This document shows positions 7,848 to 16,364 of a DNA stretch of 64,000 bases, one piece after another. The translations under genes were made by a program, and so were the position numbers. This DNA is from Roseiarcus sp963759955. Lineage in GTDB: Bacteria; Pseudomonadota; Alphaproteobacteria; Rhizobiales; Beijerinckiaceae. Positions within the stretch are counted from its first letter, which is position 1. Every line of letters begins with the position of its first letter. The notes under the pieces are model-generated. The model ran no database searches, was not told where the DNA came from, and saw nothing but the letters and a program-made list of their open reading frames with translations. Where the stretch lies: assembly GCA_963759955.1 (NCBI GenBank), contig CAVXCA010000079.1:1-64000 (forward strand), read 5' to 3'.

Positions 7848-9277
7848 GCCGCCCTCGCGTCGAGTGGGAACACCTTGGCGGGATTGAGCCGCGACTCCGG
7901 ATCGAACGCCGCGCGCACGCGCATTTGCTGGGCGAGGTCGGCCTCGGTGAACTGGCGGCGCATCAGGTCGCGCTTCTCGATGCCGACGCCGTGCTCGCCG
8001 GTGAGGCAGCCGCCGAGTTCGACGCTCATCGCGAGAATGTCCATCCCCGCGTCTTCGGCTCTCTGTTGCTGCACGGGGTCGTTGACGTCGTAGAGGATCA
8101 GCGGATGCATGTTGCCGTCGCCGGCGTGAAAGACGTTGGCGACGCGCAGGCCGTAAGAGGCGCAGATTTCCCCGGCGCGCCGCAGCGCTTCGGGCAGGCG
8201 CCCGGTCGGCACGGTGCCGTCCATGCAGATGTAGTCGGCGACGCGCCCGGTCGCGCCGAACGCGGACTTGCGGCCCTTCCAGATCTGCGCGCTCTCCATC
8301 GCCGACATCGATTCGCGGATGGTGCGCACGTTGTGCGCCTTGGCGATCGCCGCGATCTTGGCGAGTTCGGCGGCCATCTCCTGCTCGCCGCCTTCGACTT
8401 CGACGATCAGCATCGCCTCGACGTCGAGGGGATAGCCGGCGTGGGCGAAGTTCTCGCAGATCTCGATGGCGAGGCGGTCCATGTATTCCATCGCGACGGG
8501 AACGATCCCCGCGCCGATGATCGCGGCGACGCATCGGCTCGCGTCCTCGGCTTTATCGAAGCCGAACAACACGGGCCTGGCGCCCTCGGCGGCGCGCACC
8601 AGCCGGACCGTCGCTTCGGTGACGACGCCGAGCTGGCCTTCGGAGCCGCAGATCAGGCCGAGCAGGTCGAGCCCGCCGGCGTCGAGTTCCGGGCCGCCGA
8701 TGTCGACGATCTCGCCCTCGAGAGTGACCAAGCGGACGCCGAGGATGTTGTTGGTGGTGACGCCGTATTTGAGGCAATGCGCGCCGCCCGAGTTCATCGC
8801 GATGTTGCCGCCGATGGTGCAGGCGAGCTGCGAGGAGGGGTCGGGCGCGTAGAAGAACCCGTCGGGCCCGACCGCCTCGGAGATCGCGAGGTTGGTAACC
8901 CCGGCTTCGACCCGCGCGTAGCGGTCGGCGAGGTTGATCTCGAGGATGCGGCTCATCTTGCTCAGGCCGAGCACGATCGCGTCCTCCTGCGGGATGGCGC
9001 CGCCGGAGAGCGACGTTCCCGCGCCGCGCGCCACCACGTTGACGTTCGCGTCGCGGCAGAACTTCATCACCCGCGCGACCTCTTCGCTCGATCGCGCCAG
9101 GACCACGGCGAGCGGCAGGCGGCGATAGGCGGTGAGCGCGTCGGTCTCGAACGCGCGCCGTCCGGCGACATCCGCGATCAGGCCGTCGGGCGGCAGGATC
9201 GCGGCGAGGCCGGCAAGGATCGCGTCGCGGCGGGCGAGGATGGACTCGTCGACAGGCGGGAAAGCGATCTGCGGCAT
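7844..9277 (-). CDS. glcD: Glycolate oxidase catalytic FAD subunit GlcD
   Basis: A 477-residue flavoprotein that oxidises glycolate to glyoxylate. It has the FAD_binding_4 (PCMH) domain with VVARGAGTSLSGGAIPQ near residue 75, the segment CTIGGNIAMNSGGAHCLKYG, and the FAD-oxidase_C domain ending in GEHGVGIEKRDLM and FDPESRLNPAKVFP. The ATG at 9277 starts the conserved part. Its stop overlaps the glcE start by four bases. In an autotroph or methylotroph this enzyme typically salvages glycolate; here it is co-transcribed with a lactate/glycolate permease, implying growth on external 2-hydroxyacids. Confidence 0.93.
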   Translation of the reverse strand: MPQIAFPPVDESILARRDAILAGLAAILPPDGLIADVAGRRAFETDALTAYRRLPLAVVLARSSEEVARVMKFCRDANVNVVARGAGTSLSGGAIPQEDAIVLGLSKMSRILEINLADRYARVEAGVTNLAISEAVGPDGFFYAPDPSSQLACTIGGNIAMNSGGAHCLKYGVTTNNILGVRLVTLEGEIVDIGGPELDAGGLDLLGLICGSEGQLGVVTEATVRLVRAAEGARPVLFGFDKAEDASRCVAAIIGAGIVPVAMEYMDRLAIEICENFAHAGYPLDVEAMLIVEVEGGEQEMAAELAKIAAIAKAHNVRTIRESMSAMESAQIWKGRKSAFGATGRVADYICMDGTVPTGRLPEALRRAGEICASYGLRVANVFHAGDGNMHPLILYDVNDPVQQQRAEDAGMDILAMSVELGGCLTGEHGVGIEKRDLMRRQFTEADLAQQMRVRAAFDPESRLNPAKVFPLDARAA

Positions 9278-9307
9278 GGCGAGGCTCCTCGTTTGTCCCG
9301 TCAATAT

Positions 9308-9342
9308 GGGGGGCGCCGCGCGGTTAGGCGAGGGCGCCCCCC
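9308..9342 (-). promoter_or_regulatory. Intercistronic hairpin between lldP and glcD
   Basis: A perfect 10-bp inverted repeat, GGGGGGCGCC and GGCGCCCCCC, with a 15-nt loop lies in the 71-bp gap between lldP and glcD. No T-run follows on the minus strand, so it is unlikely to be a simple terminator. A plausible role is RNA stabilisation or partial attenuation, giving different amounts of permease and oxidase. Confidence 0.55.
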
Positions 9343-9348
9343 GTTCGT

Positions 9349-10965
9349 TCACGGCCCGGAAACGGCGGGAATGATCCACGGGATGACGAATTGCTGCAAC
9401 GCGACGAGAAGGCCGAGAACGAAGGTGAGAATGATGCTGTGCACGAAGGTGCGCGCGAACACCAAGCCTTCCTTGCCTTTCAGGTCGGTCACGGAAACGC
9501 CCGTCGCGATGTTCTGCGGCGAAATCATCTTGCCCATCACGCCGCCTGACGAATTGGTCGCCGCGAACAACAGCGGATTGAGGCCGAGCTGCTTCGACGC
9601 CACCACTTGCAGGTTGCCGAACAGCGCGTTGCCCGAGGTGTCGCTGCCCGACAGGAACACCGCGACCCAGCCGAGGTAGGGCGAGAGCAGCACGAACAGG
9701 CTTCCGGTCGAGGCGACGCCCTTGCCCAAAGTGTAGGCGAGACCCGAGTAGTTCATGAGATAGGCGAGGCCGACGATGCAGCAGACGGTGATGATCGCGA
9801 GCCATATTTGGCGCGCCGTGTCCCTGATACAGGAAAAGAACGCCGCCGGGCTGAGCCCGAAGATCAGCGCGGTCAGGACAGCCGAAAGAAGAATGGCGGT
9901 CCCCGTCCCGAGCGGCTCGAAGGTCCAGATCGCCGCGTAGGGCTTGCCGCCGTAGAGCGTGATCGAAATGGCGTTGTGCAGCCCCGGCCACGGGAGCTTC
10001 ACCTGTCCGATGGCGGCGATCTTGAACGACGTCCATGCGATGACGACCGCCGAGACGACGATCCACGGCAGCCAACCCTGCCAAGCCGGCGACGCCTCGG
10101 CCTTGTCGGTCGCCTGCGCGCGGTGCATCACCGCAAATTCCGGATCGGGGGCCGGGCGCCAGATCTGCAGGAAGAGCAGGGTGACGACCAGCGAGCCGAG
10201 CGAGGCGAGCACGTCGGTGAGCGCATAGTCGATGAAATTCGAGGCGACGAATTGCGAAATCGCGAAACTGCCGCCGGCCACCAGAAGCATCGGCCACAAG
10301 GCGCGCAGCGATCGCACGCCGCCATAAAGGGTCATGACATAAAACGGCAGGATCACGGCGATGACCGGCAATTGTCGCCCGACCATCGCGCCGAGCGCCG
10401 TCGCCGGCAGGCCGGTGACGGCGCCGAGCACGGTCACCGGCACGCCGAGCGCGCCGAAGGCCACCGGGGCAGTATTGAAGATCAAGACGAAGACGAGCGC
10501 TTCGAGCGGCGGGAAGCCGATCAGAATCAACAGCGAGCTGGTGATGGCGACCGGTACGCCGAACCCCGCCACGCCTTCCAGCAGAGCCCCGAAGCAGAAG
10601 CCGATGACCACCAGGATCACCCGGCGATCATTGGGCAGATTGGCCATCAGCCAAGCGCGAAACGATTCGAACCGGCCGGAGCGCACTGCGATGTTGTAGA
10701 GCAGCAGCGCGTTGACCACGATCCACATGACCGGCCAGAGCGCCAATACGATGCCGCTGGACACCGAATCGAGCGCGAGGCCGACGGGCATGTTCCATAT
10801 GCCGATGGCGATGACGAGGCCGACGATCAGGCCGGCGAGCGAAGCCTGCCAAGCGGGTCGGCGCAGCACGCCGAGCAGGATCAGAACCGTCAGGATAGGC
10901 AGACTTGCGGTTGTGAAGGACAGCGCGAGGCTGCCCGCCACCGGCGTCAAGAGTTGCTGAAACAC
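9349..10965 (-). CDS. lldP: L-lactate/glycolate permease, LldP family
   Basis: A 538-residue, highly hydrophobic permease of the LctP/LldP family with a dozen or more membrane segments. Family landmarks are GFCFGALLEGVAGFGVPVAI near residues 130-150, IFNTAPVAFGALGVPV, and near the C-terminus SGSDTSGNALFG followed by NSSGGVMGKMISPQNIA. These proteins import L-lactate, D-lactate and glycolate with protons. It is the first gene of the lldP-glcDEF operon and is divergent from a FadR/GntR-type regulator, so 2-hydroxyacid induction is likely. Lactate and glycolate specificity cannot be separated from sequence alone. Confidence 0.92.
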   Translation of the reverse strand: MFQQLLTPVAGSLALSFTTASLPILTVLILLGVLRRPAWQASLAGLIVGLVIAIGIWNMPVGLALDSVSSGIVLALWPVMWIVVNALLLYNIAVRSGRFESFRAWLMANLPNDRRVILVVIGFCFGALLEGVAGFGVPVAITSSLLILIGFPPLEALVFVLIFNTAPVAFGALGVPVTVLGAVTGLPATALGAMVGRQLPVIAVILPFYVMTLYGGVRSLRALWPMLLVAGGSFAISQFVASNFIDYALTDVLASLGSLVVTLLFLQIWRPAPDPEFAVMHRAQATDKAEASPAWQGWLPWIVVSAVVIAWTSFKIAAIGQVKLPWPGLHNAISITLYGGKPYAAIWTFEPLGTGTAILLSAVLTALIFGLSPAAFFSCIRDTARQIWLAIITVCCIVGLAYLMNYSGLAYTLGKGVASTGSLFVLLSPYLGWVAVFLSGSDTSGNALFGNLQVVASKQLGLNPLLFAATNSSGGVMGKMISPQNIATGVSVTDLKGKEGLVFARTFVHSIILTFVLGLLVALQQFVIPWIIPAVSGP

Positions 10966-11064
10966 GTTTTCCTCCCCCGTTCGTACACGCCCCTATCGGG
11001 TGTCGTGCGACGAAAGCCACGCGGCGCTCGGCGTCTTTGCGCACGCGACAGCGGTAAGATTATA

Positions 11065-11085
11065 TGACCTGTAGTGGAGTGGTCA
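11065..11085. promoter_or_regulatory. Candidate FadR/GntR operator in the lldP-regulator intergenic region
   Basis: TGACC at 11065-11069 and GGTCA at 11081-11085 form an inverted repeat with an 11-nt spacer in the 222-bp divergent region. The half-site resembles the TGGT/ACCA halves bound by FadR-family regulators, but the spacing is longer than the usual 0-3 nt, so it may be two half-sites. An AT-rich AAGATTATAT just to the left (11055-11064) could be a -10 element. Confidence 0.35.
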
Positions 11086-11187
11086 AGTTATCGAACCATT
11101 GACTGGAGGGGACAAAATAATTATCTGACTGCCGACTCGGCCGGCGCGCACCGGATTTCGGCCCAGCGCCTTTCGCGAGAAAAGAAC

Positions 11188-11952
11188 GTGAGCGAGACTC
11201 TCAAGCCGCCGCGCCTGGCGGACGCCATCGCCGATCGCATCCAGGCGATGATCCTCGAGGGCGTATTGCGGCCGGGCGAAAAGCTGATCGCCGAGCGCGA
11301 CCTTGCGGCCCGGCTCGGTGTTTCGCGTCCCTCGCTGCGCGACGGGTTGGCGCAGCTCGAAGCCAAGGGCCTGCTCGTCGTCGGCAAGTCGGGAACGACC
11401 GTCGCCCCTTATCTCTCCACGCTCGCCGATCCTCTTGCTGAGCTCTTCCGCGACAACGAACGGGTCAGCGCGGATTATTTCGAGTTTCGCAGCGTGGTCG
11501 AGGCGCACGCGACGGCTCTAGCGGCTCGCCGTGCGACCCAGACCGATCGCGGCTCGATTCGCGAATGCCTCGAGGAAATGAAGCGGGTGCACGAAATGTC
11601 CGACCCGACCAACGAATCGCAAGCGGACGTGCGCCTGCACGTCGCCATTTACGAGGCGGCGCACAACGTCGTCGTGCTGCATGTCATGCGCGTGCTCGCT
11701 GATCTGTTGCGCCAGGGCGTGTTTTTCAGCCGGGAAAGCTTCTACCGCCGTCCCGGCGTGCGCAACGCGCTGCTCGAGCAACACGCACGCATCGGCGAGG
11801 CCGTACTCTCGGGCGACCCGGCCAAGGCGGAGGCCGCCGCGGCCAAGCATATCGCCTTCGTCTGTGCGACGCACGACGCGATACGCCGCGACGAGATGCG
11901 CCAGGCCGCTTCGCTTCGCCGGATCGCGCGGCAAGACATCGTCGCGGCCTGA
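11188..11952 (+). CDS. FadR/GntR-family transcriptional regulator of the lldP-glc operon
   Basis: A 254-residue regulator with an N-terminal winged helix: LADAIADRIQAMILEGVLRP near residues 10-29, then ERDLAARLGVSRPSLRDGLAQLEAKGLL. The all-helical FCD effector domain follows, with metal-binding-type FRSVVEAHATALAARRA, DVRLHVAIYEAAHN and LLEQHARIGEAVLSGD. The GTG at 11188 begins the conserved N-terminus; the frame is open back to 11074 but that part is promoter. Relatives include GlcC, LldR and PdhR. It is divergent from lldP-glcDEF and probably represses it until a 2-hydroxyacid binds. Confidence 0.87.
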   Translation: MSETLKPPRLADAIADRIQAMILEGVLRPGEKLIAERDLAARLGVSRPSLRDGLAQLEAKGLLVVGKSGTTVAPYLSTLADPLAELFRDNERVSADYFEFRSVVEAHATALAARRATQTDRGSIRECLEEMKRVHEMSDPTNESQADVRLHVAIYEAAHNVVVLHVMRVLADLLRQGVFFSRESFYRRPGVRNALLEQHARIGEAVLSGDPAKAEAAAAKHIAFVCATHDAIRRDEMRQAASLRRIARQDIVAA

Positions 11953-11969
11953 AGATGGCGCGCGCCGCC

Positions 11970-13283
11970 CTACACCAGCACCGGGTGTTTCGTCATGCCC
12001 GCTACGCCGAAGATGCGCCGGTAGCGCTCGATCTCCTCGGGCGTCCCCAGCTCCTTGTTGGGATTGTCGGAAAGCTTGACGGCGGGACGCCCGTCGACCT
12101 CGGCCACTTTGCACACCAGCGAAATCGCCCGCAATTCGCCGTCGACTCCTGCGGACGCGCAGCCCTTGAAGTCGTTGGTGAGGTTGGTGCCCCAGCCGAT
12201 GGAGAGATGGATCTTGTCGCGCAGCGCGCGCACGGAAGACTCGATCGTATCGATGTCCATCGCGTCCGAGAGCACCATCAGTTTCTCCTGCGGGTCGCGG
12301 CCGCGCCGCTTCCACCAGGCGATCAGCTCCTCGGCGCCGGCGATCGGCTCCTTGGAATCGGGCCGCGCGCCCTTCCAGTCCGCGACCCAGTCCGGCGCGC
12401 GTTCGAGGAACGAAGTCGTGCCGAAGCAATCGGGCAGGACGACGAGAAGGTTGCCGTCGTACATGCGCGCCCAGTCGCGCAGCACGTCATAGGGGGCGGC
12501 GCGCACCGCGTCGTCGTCGTCCGCCAAGGCGGCGTAGACCATCGGCAGTTCGTGGGCGTTGGTGCCGATCGCTTCGACGCCGGTGTCCATCGCGTGCTTG
12601 ACGTTCGACGTGCCGATGAAATTGTCGCCGAGCCCCTCCTGCAACGCCTCGACGCACCAAAGCTGCCAGAGGAAGCCATGACGCCGGCGCGTGCCGAAGT
12701 CCGAAACCTTCAGCGGCCCTTCCGCGGCCAGAACGCGCAAGCGCTCCACCTTGCTCCACAGCTTGGCCTTGGCGCGCGCGTAGAGCACGTCGAGATCGAA
12801 ACGGCTCATCGCGCGCATCGCGGCGCGCGCGCGCAATTCGTTGATGATCGCAAGCGCCGGAATCTCCCACATCGTCGTGCCTGCCCACGGACCGGCGAAA
12901 CGCAATTCGTACTGGCCGTCGCGACGGGTCAGCTCGTATTCAGGCAAGCGGAATTCGCTGAGCCATTCCATGAACGCGGGCTCGAAGATCTGCTTGGTGC
13001 CGTAAAAGGTGTTGCCGGCGAGCCAGATCAACTCGTTCTTGGCGAGGCGCAGGGTGCGCGCGTGATCGAGTTGGTCGATGAGCTCGCGCTCGTCGACGAT
13101 GTCGGCCAGGCGCACTTCCGTCGTGCGGTTGGTGAGCTGAAACGTGACCTGGCGCTCGCCGTGCAGCTTCCAGATCATTTGCAGCATCAAAAGTTTGTAA
13201 AAATCCGTATCGAGCAGGGTGCGCACGATCGGATCGATGCGGAAGGTGTGATTATAGACACGTGTGGCGATATCCGGGATCAT
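11970..13283 (-). CDS. pncB: Nicotinate phosphoribosyltransferase
   Basis: A 437-residue enzyme that makes nicotinate mononucleotide from nicotinate and PRPP in the NAD salvage pathway. The N-terminal LLDTDFYKLLMLQMIW, the FGTRRRHG segment, GTSNVKHAMDTGVEAIGTNAHE holding the phosphorylated-His region, and the late LSIGWGTNLTNDFK are all characteristic of bacterial PncB. The length is normal. It stands alone on the minus strand, convergent with the GntR gene (17 bp between stops) and divergent from lutABC. Confidence 0.95.
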   Translation of the reverse strand: MIPDIATRVYNHTFRIDPIVRTLLDTDFYKLLMLQMIWKLHGERQVTFQLTNRTTEVRLADIVDERELIDQLDHARTLRLAKNELIWLAGNTFYGTKQIFEPAFMEWLSEFRLPEYELTRRDGQYELRFAGPWAGTTMWEIPALAIINELRARAAMRAMSRFDLDVLYARAKAKLWSKVERLRVLAAEGPLKVSDFGTRRRHGFLWQLWCVEALQEGLGDNFIGTSNVKHAMDTGVEAIGTNAHELPMVYAALADDDDAVRAAPYDVLRDWARMYDGNLLVVLPDCFGTTSFLERAPDWVADWKGARPDSKEPIAGAEELIAWWKRRGRDPQEKLMVLSDAMDIDTIESSVRALRDKIHLSIGWGTNLTNDFKGCASAGVDGELRAISLVCKVAEVDGRPAVKLSDNPNKELGTPEEIERYRRIFGVAGMTKHPVLV

Positions 13284-13383
13284 AGCGCCAGCTTAGGGTG
13301 GGGCGCGGCGAGCCACAAGGGCGGGCGTGAAATCCGGCCCGTTGACGCCCCCGCCAGACCGGGAAACAGCAAAGGAAGAGCCT

Positions 13384-14169
13384 GTGACTGAAGCCGTGAA
13401 GCCGCCGATCCGCGTTGGGCTCTTCGTCACTTGCCTCGTCGACCTGATGCGCCCGAGCGTCGGCTTCGCCGCAGTCAAGCTGCTGGAGGAGGCGGGCTGC
13501 AAGGTCGTCGTTCCCGCCCAGACCTGCTGCGGCCAACCCGCCTACAATTCGGGCGATCGCGCCGCGGCCCAGGCGATCGCGCGTCAGACGATCGCGGCGT
13601 TCGAAGGTTGCGACTACGTCGTCGCGCCGAGCGGCTCCTGCGCCGGGATGCTCGCCAAGCACTATCCCGAGCTCTTCGTCGACGAGCCGGACATGGCGGT
13701 CAAAGCCGCCGCCTTTTCCGCTAAATGTTACGAGCTGGTGAGCTTCCTGGTCGATCGGGTTGGCGTCGCCAAGGTCTCCGCGCGCTACGAGGGCGCCGTC
13801 GCCTATCACGATTCGTGTTCCGGGCTGCGCGAGATGGGCGTGATGAGCCAGCCGCGCAAGCTCCTGGCCAGCGTCGAGGGACTGCGCCTCGTCGAGCTTA
13901 ACGAGGCCGACGTCTGCTGCGGTTTCGGCGGGACGTTCGCGGTCAAATACGGCGAATTGTCCGACGCCATTGTCGGCCAGAAGAGCGCCAATGTCGCGGC
14001 GAGCGGCGCCGACACGCTGCTCGCCGGGGATCTCGGCTGTTTGATGAACATCGCGGGCAAGATGCAGCGCGAAGGCCGCGTGGTGAAAGTTCGCCACGTC
14101 GCCGAAGTGCTCGCGGGGATGACCGACGATCCGCCGATCGGCGAAAGCCAAGGGGGAGCCAAGCCGTGA
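13384..14169 (+). CDS. lutA: Lactate utilization protein LutA (Fe-S oxidoreductase)
   Basis: A 261-residue protein with two cysteine-rich CCG domains: VPAQTCCGQPAYNSGD in the first half and DVCCGFGGTFAVKYGE in the second. These match LutA/LldE, a subunit of the LutABC complex that oxidises L-lactate to pyruvate. I prefer the GTG at 13384 because AAAGGAAG precedes it by a few bases; an ATG at 13327 would add 19 residues that are not conserved in style. Its stop overlaps the lutB GTG start (GTGA), so the genes are coupled. Confidence 0.9.
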   Translation: MTEAVKPPIRVGLFVTCLVDLMRPSVGFAAVKLLEEAGCKVVVPAQTCCGQPAYNSGDRAAAQAIARQTIAAFEGCDYVVAPSGSCAGMLAKHYPELFVDEPDMAVKAAAFSAKCYELVSFLVDRVGVAKVSARYEGAVAYHDSCSGLREMGVMSQPRKLLASVEGLRLVELNEADVCCGFGGTFAVKYGELSDAIVGQKSANVAASGADTLLAGDLGCLMNIAGKMQREGRVVKVRHVAEVLAGMTDDPPIGESQGGAKP

Positions 14170-15593
14170 GCGTCGCCGCGACCACGCCGCGCTTCAAGGA
14201 CAATGTCCACGAAGCGCTTCACGACCAGCGCCTGCAAAAAGCGCTCGTGCACGCCCACAACTTCATTGGCCGCCGGGCCGCCGCCGCGGAGCGGCTGCCC
14301 GAATTCGAGGCGCTGCGCGACAGCGCGCGCGCGATCAAGGACCACACCCTCGCCAATCTCGATCTCTATCTCGAAGCCTACGAGCGCAAGGTGACGCGAT
14401 CGGGCGGCGAGGTGCATTACGCTCGCAACGCGGCGGAAGCGAATGCGATTATCCTCGGTCTGTGCAAGGCGCGCGGCGCCAAGGCGGTGACCAAGGGCAA
14501 GTCGATGATCTCCGAGGAGATCGGCCTCAACGCCGCTCTCGAGGCGGAAGGGATCGAGGCGATCGAGACCGACCTCGGCGAATACATCATCCAACTGCGC
14601 GGCGAGACGCCCTCGCACATCATCGCGCCGGCGATCCACGTCAGCAAGGACGAGGTCGAAGCCGACTTTCGCCGCGCCCACCGCGATCTGCCGGCGACGC
14701 GCGACCTTTCCCAGCCCGAACAATTGCTGGGCGAGGCGCGCGCGATCCTGCGCGACAAGTTTCTCTCCGCCGACATCGGAATCACCGGCGCGAATTTTCT
14801 CGTCGCCGAGACCGGAACTTCGATCATCGTCACCAACGAGGGCAACGGCGATCTGACGCAAATCCTGCCTAGGGTTCACGTCGTCGTCGCGTCGTTGGAG
14901 AAGATCGTGCCTACGCTCGCCGACGCCGCGCAGTTGCTGCGCGTGCTCGCGCGCTCGGCGACGGGGCAGGACATGTCTGTCTACACGACGCTGTCGACCG
15001 GCCCGCGCCGGCCGGGCGATCCGGACGGCCCCGAGGAATATCACGTCGTCCTGCTCGACAACGGCCGCTCCGCGATGCTGGGGAGCCAGTTCGAGGACAT
15101 GCTGCGCTGCATCCGCTGCGGCGCCTGCATGAACCATTGCCCGGTCTATCATGCGATCGGCGGCCACGCCTACGGCTGGGTCTATCCCGGCCCGATGGGC
15201 GCGGTGTTGACGCCTTCGCTGATCGGCGTCGCCGAAGGCGGCCAATTGCCCAATGCCTCGACCTTCTGCGGGCGCTGCGAAGAAGTCTGCCCGATGCGCA
15301 TCCCGCTGCCCAAGATGATGCGCCACTGGCGCGAACGCGAATTCGAGCGCCATCTTTCGCCCGCCGTCGCGCGTTCCGGGCTCGGCGTCTGGGCGTTCTT
15401 CGCTAAGCGCCCGACGCTCTATCGCCTCACGACCGATCTCATGGTGCGCGCGATGCATTTTGCCGGCCGCGGGCGCGGGCGGTTCTCCTGGCTACCGTTC
15501 GCGGGCGGCTGGACGCGCTATCGCGACTTGACGGCGCCGCAGGGCGCCACCTTCCAAAGCCGATGGCGGGCGAAAAGCGGAAGCGTCCAATGA
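14166..15593 (+). CDS. lutB: Lactate utilization protein LutB (iron-sulfur)
   Basis: A 475-residue protein combining an N-terminal LUD domain (TKGKSMISEEIGLNAALEA, IGITGANFLVAETGTS, NEGNGDLTQILPRVHV) with two C-terminal [4Fe-4S] motifs, CIRCGACMNHCPVY and FCGRCEEVCPMRIP. This is the standard LutB arrangement and length. The GTG start at 14166 overlaps lutA and the stop overlaps the lutC ATG (ATGA). It presumably transfers electrons between LutA and LutC. Confidence 0.93.
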   Translation: MSVAATTPRFKDNVHEALHDQRLQKALVHAHNFIGRRAAAAERLPEFEALRDSARAIKDHTLANLDLYLEAYERKVTRSGGEVHYARNAAEANAIILGLCKARGAKAVTKGKSMISEEIGLNAALEAEGIEAIETDLGEYIIQLRGETPSHIIAPAIHVSKDEVEADFRRAHRDLPATRDLSQPEQLLGEARAILRDKFLSADIGITGANFLVAETGTSIIVTNEGNGDLTQILPRVHVVVASLEKIVPTLADAAQLLRVLARSATGQDMSVYTTLSTGPRRPGDPDGPEEYHVVLLDNGRSAMLGSQFEDMLRCIRCGACMNHCPVYHAIGGHAYGWVYPGPMGAVLTPSLIGVAEGGQLPNASTFCGRCEEVCPMRIPLPKMMRHWREREFERHLSPAVARSGLGVWAFFAKRPTLYRLTTDLMVRAMHFAGRGRGRFSWLPFAGGWTRYRDLTAPQGATFQSRWRAKSGSVQ

Positions 15594-16285
15594 GCGCGCG
15601 CGACGAAATTCTCAGCGCCGTTCGCCGCTCGCTTCATGTGACGGGCGAGGAGGCGCCGCGCCGCGCGGCGGTGGAGGCGCGCCTTCATGAAGCCCCGGCG
15701 GGAATCATCCCGAAGCGCGGGCAGGGCGACGCGGGGGAGCGCGCGGCGACCTTCAAGGCCGAGGCGACGCGCGCGCAGGCGAGCCTCGCCGAGGTCGCCG
15801 AGTCCGCCGACGTCCCCGCCGAAGTCGCCCGCTTTCTGCGCGAAAACAATCTGCCCGCGACGTTGCGCATGGGCGAGGACGCGCGCCTGAGCGCGATGCC
15901 CTGGGGAGCGACCGCGCTTGAACTTTCGCGCGGGGCGTCCGACGGCCACGATCACAATGCGGTGAGCGCGGCCTTCGCCGCGGTGGCGGAAACGGGAACC
16001 CTGGCGCTCGTCTCCGGCCCGGCCAACCCGACGACGCTCAACTTTCTGCCCGACAACCACGTCGTCATCGTGTTCGCCGACGATCTCGTCGGCGATTACG
16101 AGAGCGTCTTTGCGAAACTGCGCGCCGCCTACGGCGCCGGCGCGGCGCCGCGCACGCTCAATTTCATCACCGGGCCGTCGCGCTCGGCCGACATCGAGCA
16201 GACGCTGCTGCTCGGCGCACACGGGCCGCGGCGTCTGCACGTCGTCGTCGTCGGCGCTTCCCCTGAGGCGGGCGCCGCAAAGTAG
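15590..16285 (+). CDS. lutC: Lactate utilization protein LutC
   Basis: A 231-residue LUD-domain protein. It has AAVAETGTLALVSGPANPTT and LNFLPDNHVVIVFADDLVGDYE followed by FITGPSRSADIEQTLLLGAHGPRRLHVVVV, the hallmark C-terminus of LutC/YkgG. The ATG at 15590 overlaps the lutB stop. It completes the lutABC operon. A LutP-type permease is not adjacent, but lldP at 9349-10965 could supply substrate. Confidence 0.92.
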   Translation: MSARDEILSAVRRSLHVTGEEAPRRAAVEARLHEAPAGIIPKRGQGDAGERAATFKAEATRAQASLAEVAESADVPAEVARFLRENNLPATLRMGEDARLSAMPWGATALELSRGASDGHDHNAVSAAFAAVAETGTLALVSGPANPTTLNFLPDNHVVIVFADDLVGDYESVFAKLRAAYGAGAAPRTLNFITGPSRSADIEQTLLLGAHGPRRLHVVVVGASPEAGAAK

Positions 16286-16364
16286 CCGCCGTGGCGATTT
16301 AGTAACCGTCCCGTGATTGATAGTTGGTCGAGCATGCGGCCGGTTTGGCGTTGGGCGTTCGATA

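Noticed and set aside
7640..9679. A 679-codon plus-strand open frame over glcE, glcD and lldP
   Set aside because: It crosses three well-supported genes on the other strand and has no motif or ribosome site.
11065..11085. A classical FadR operator with 0-3 nt spacer
   Set aside because: The spacer is 11 nt, so I list it only as a low-confidence candidate.
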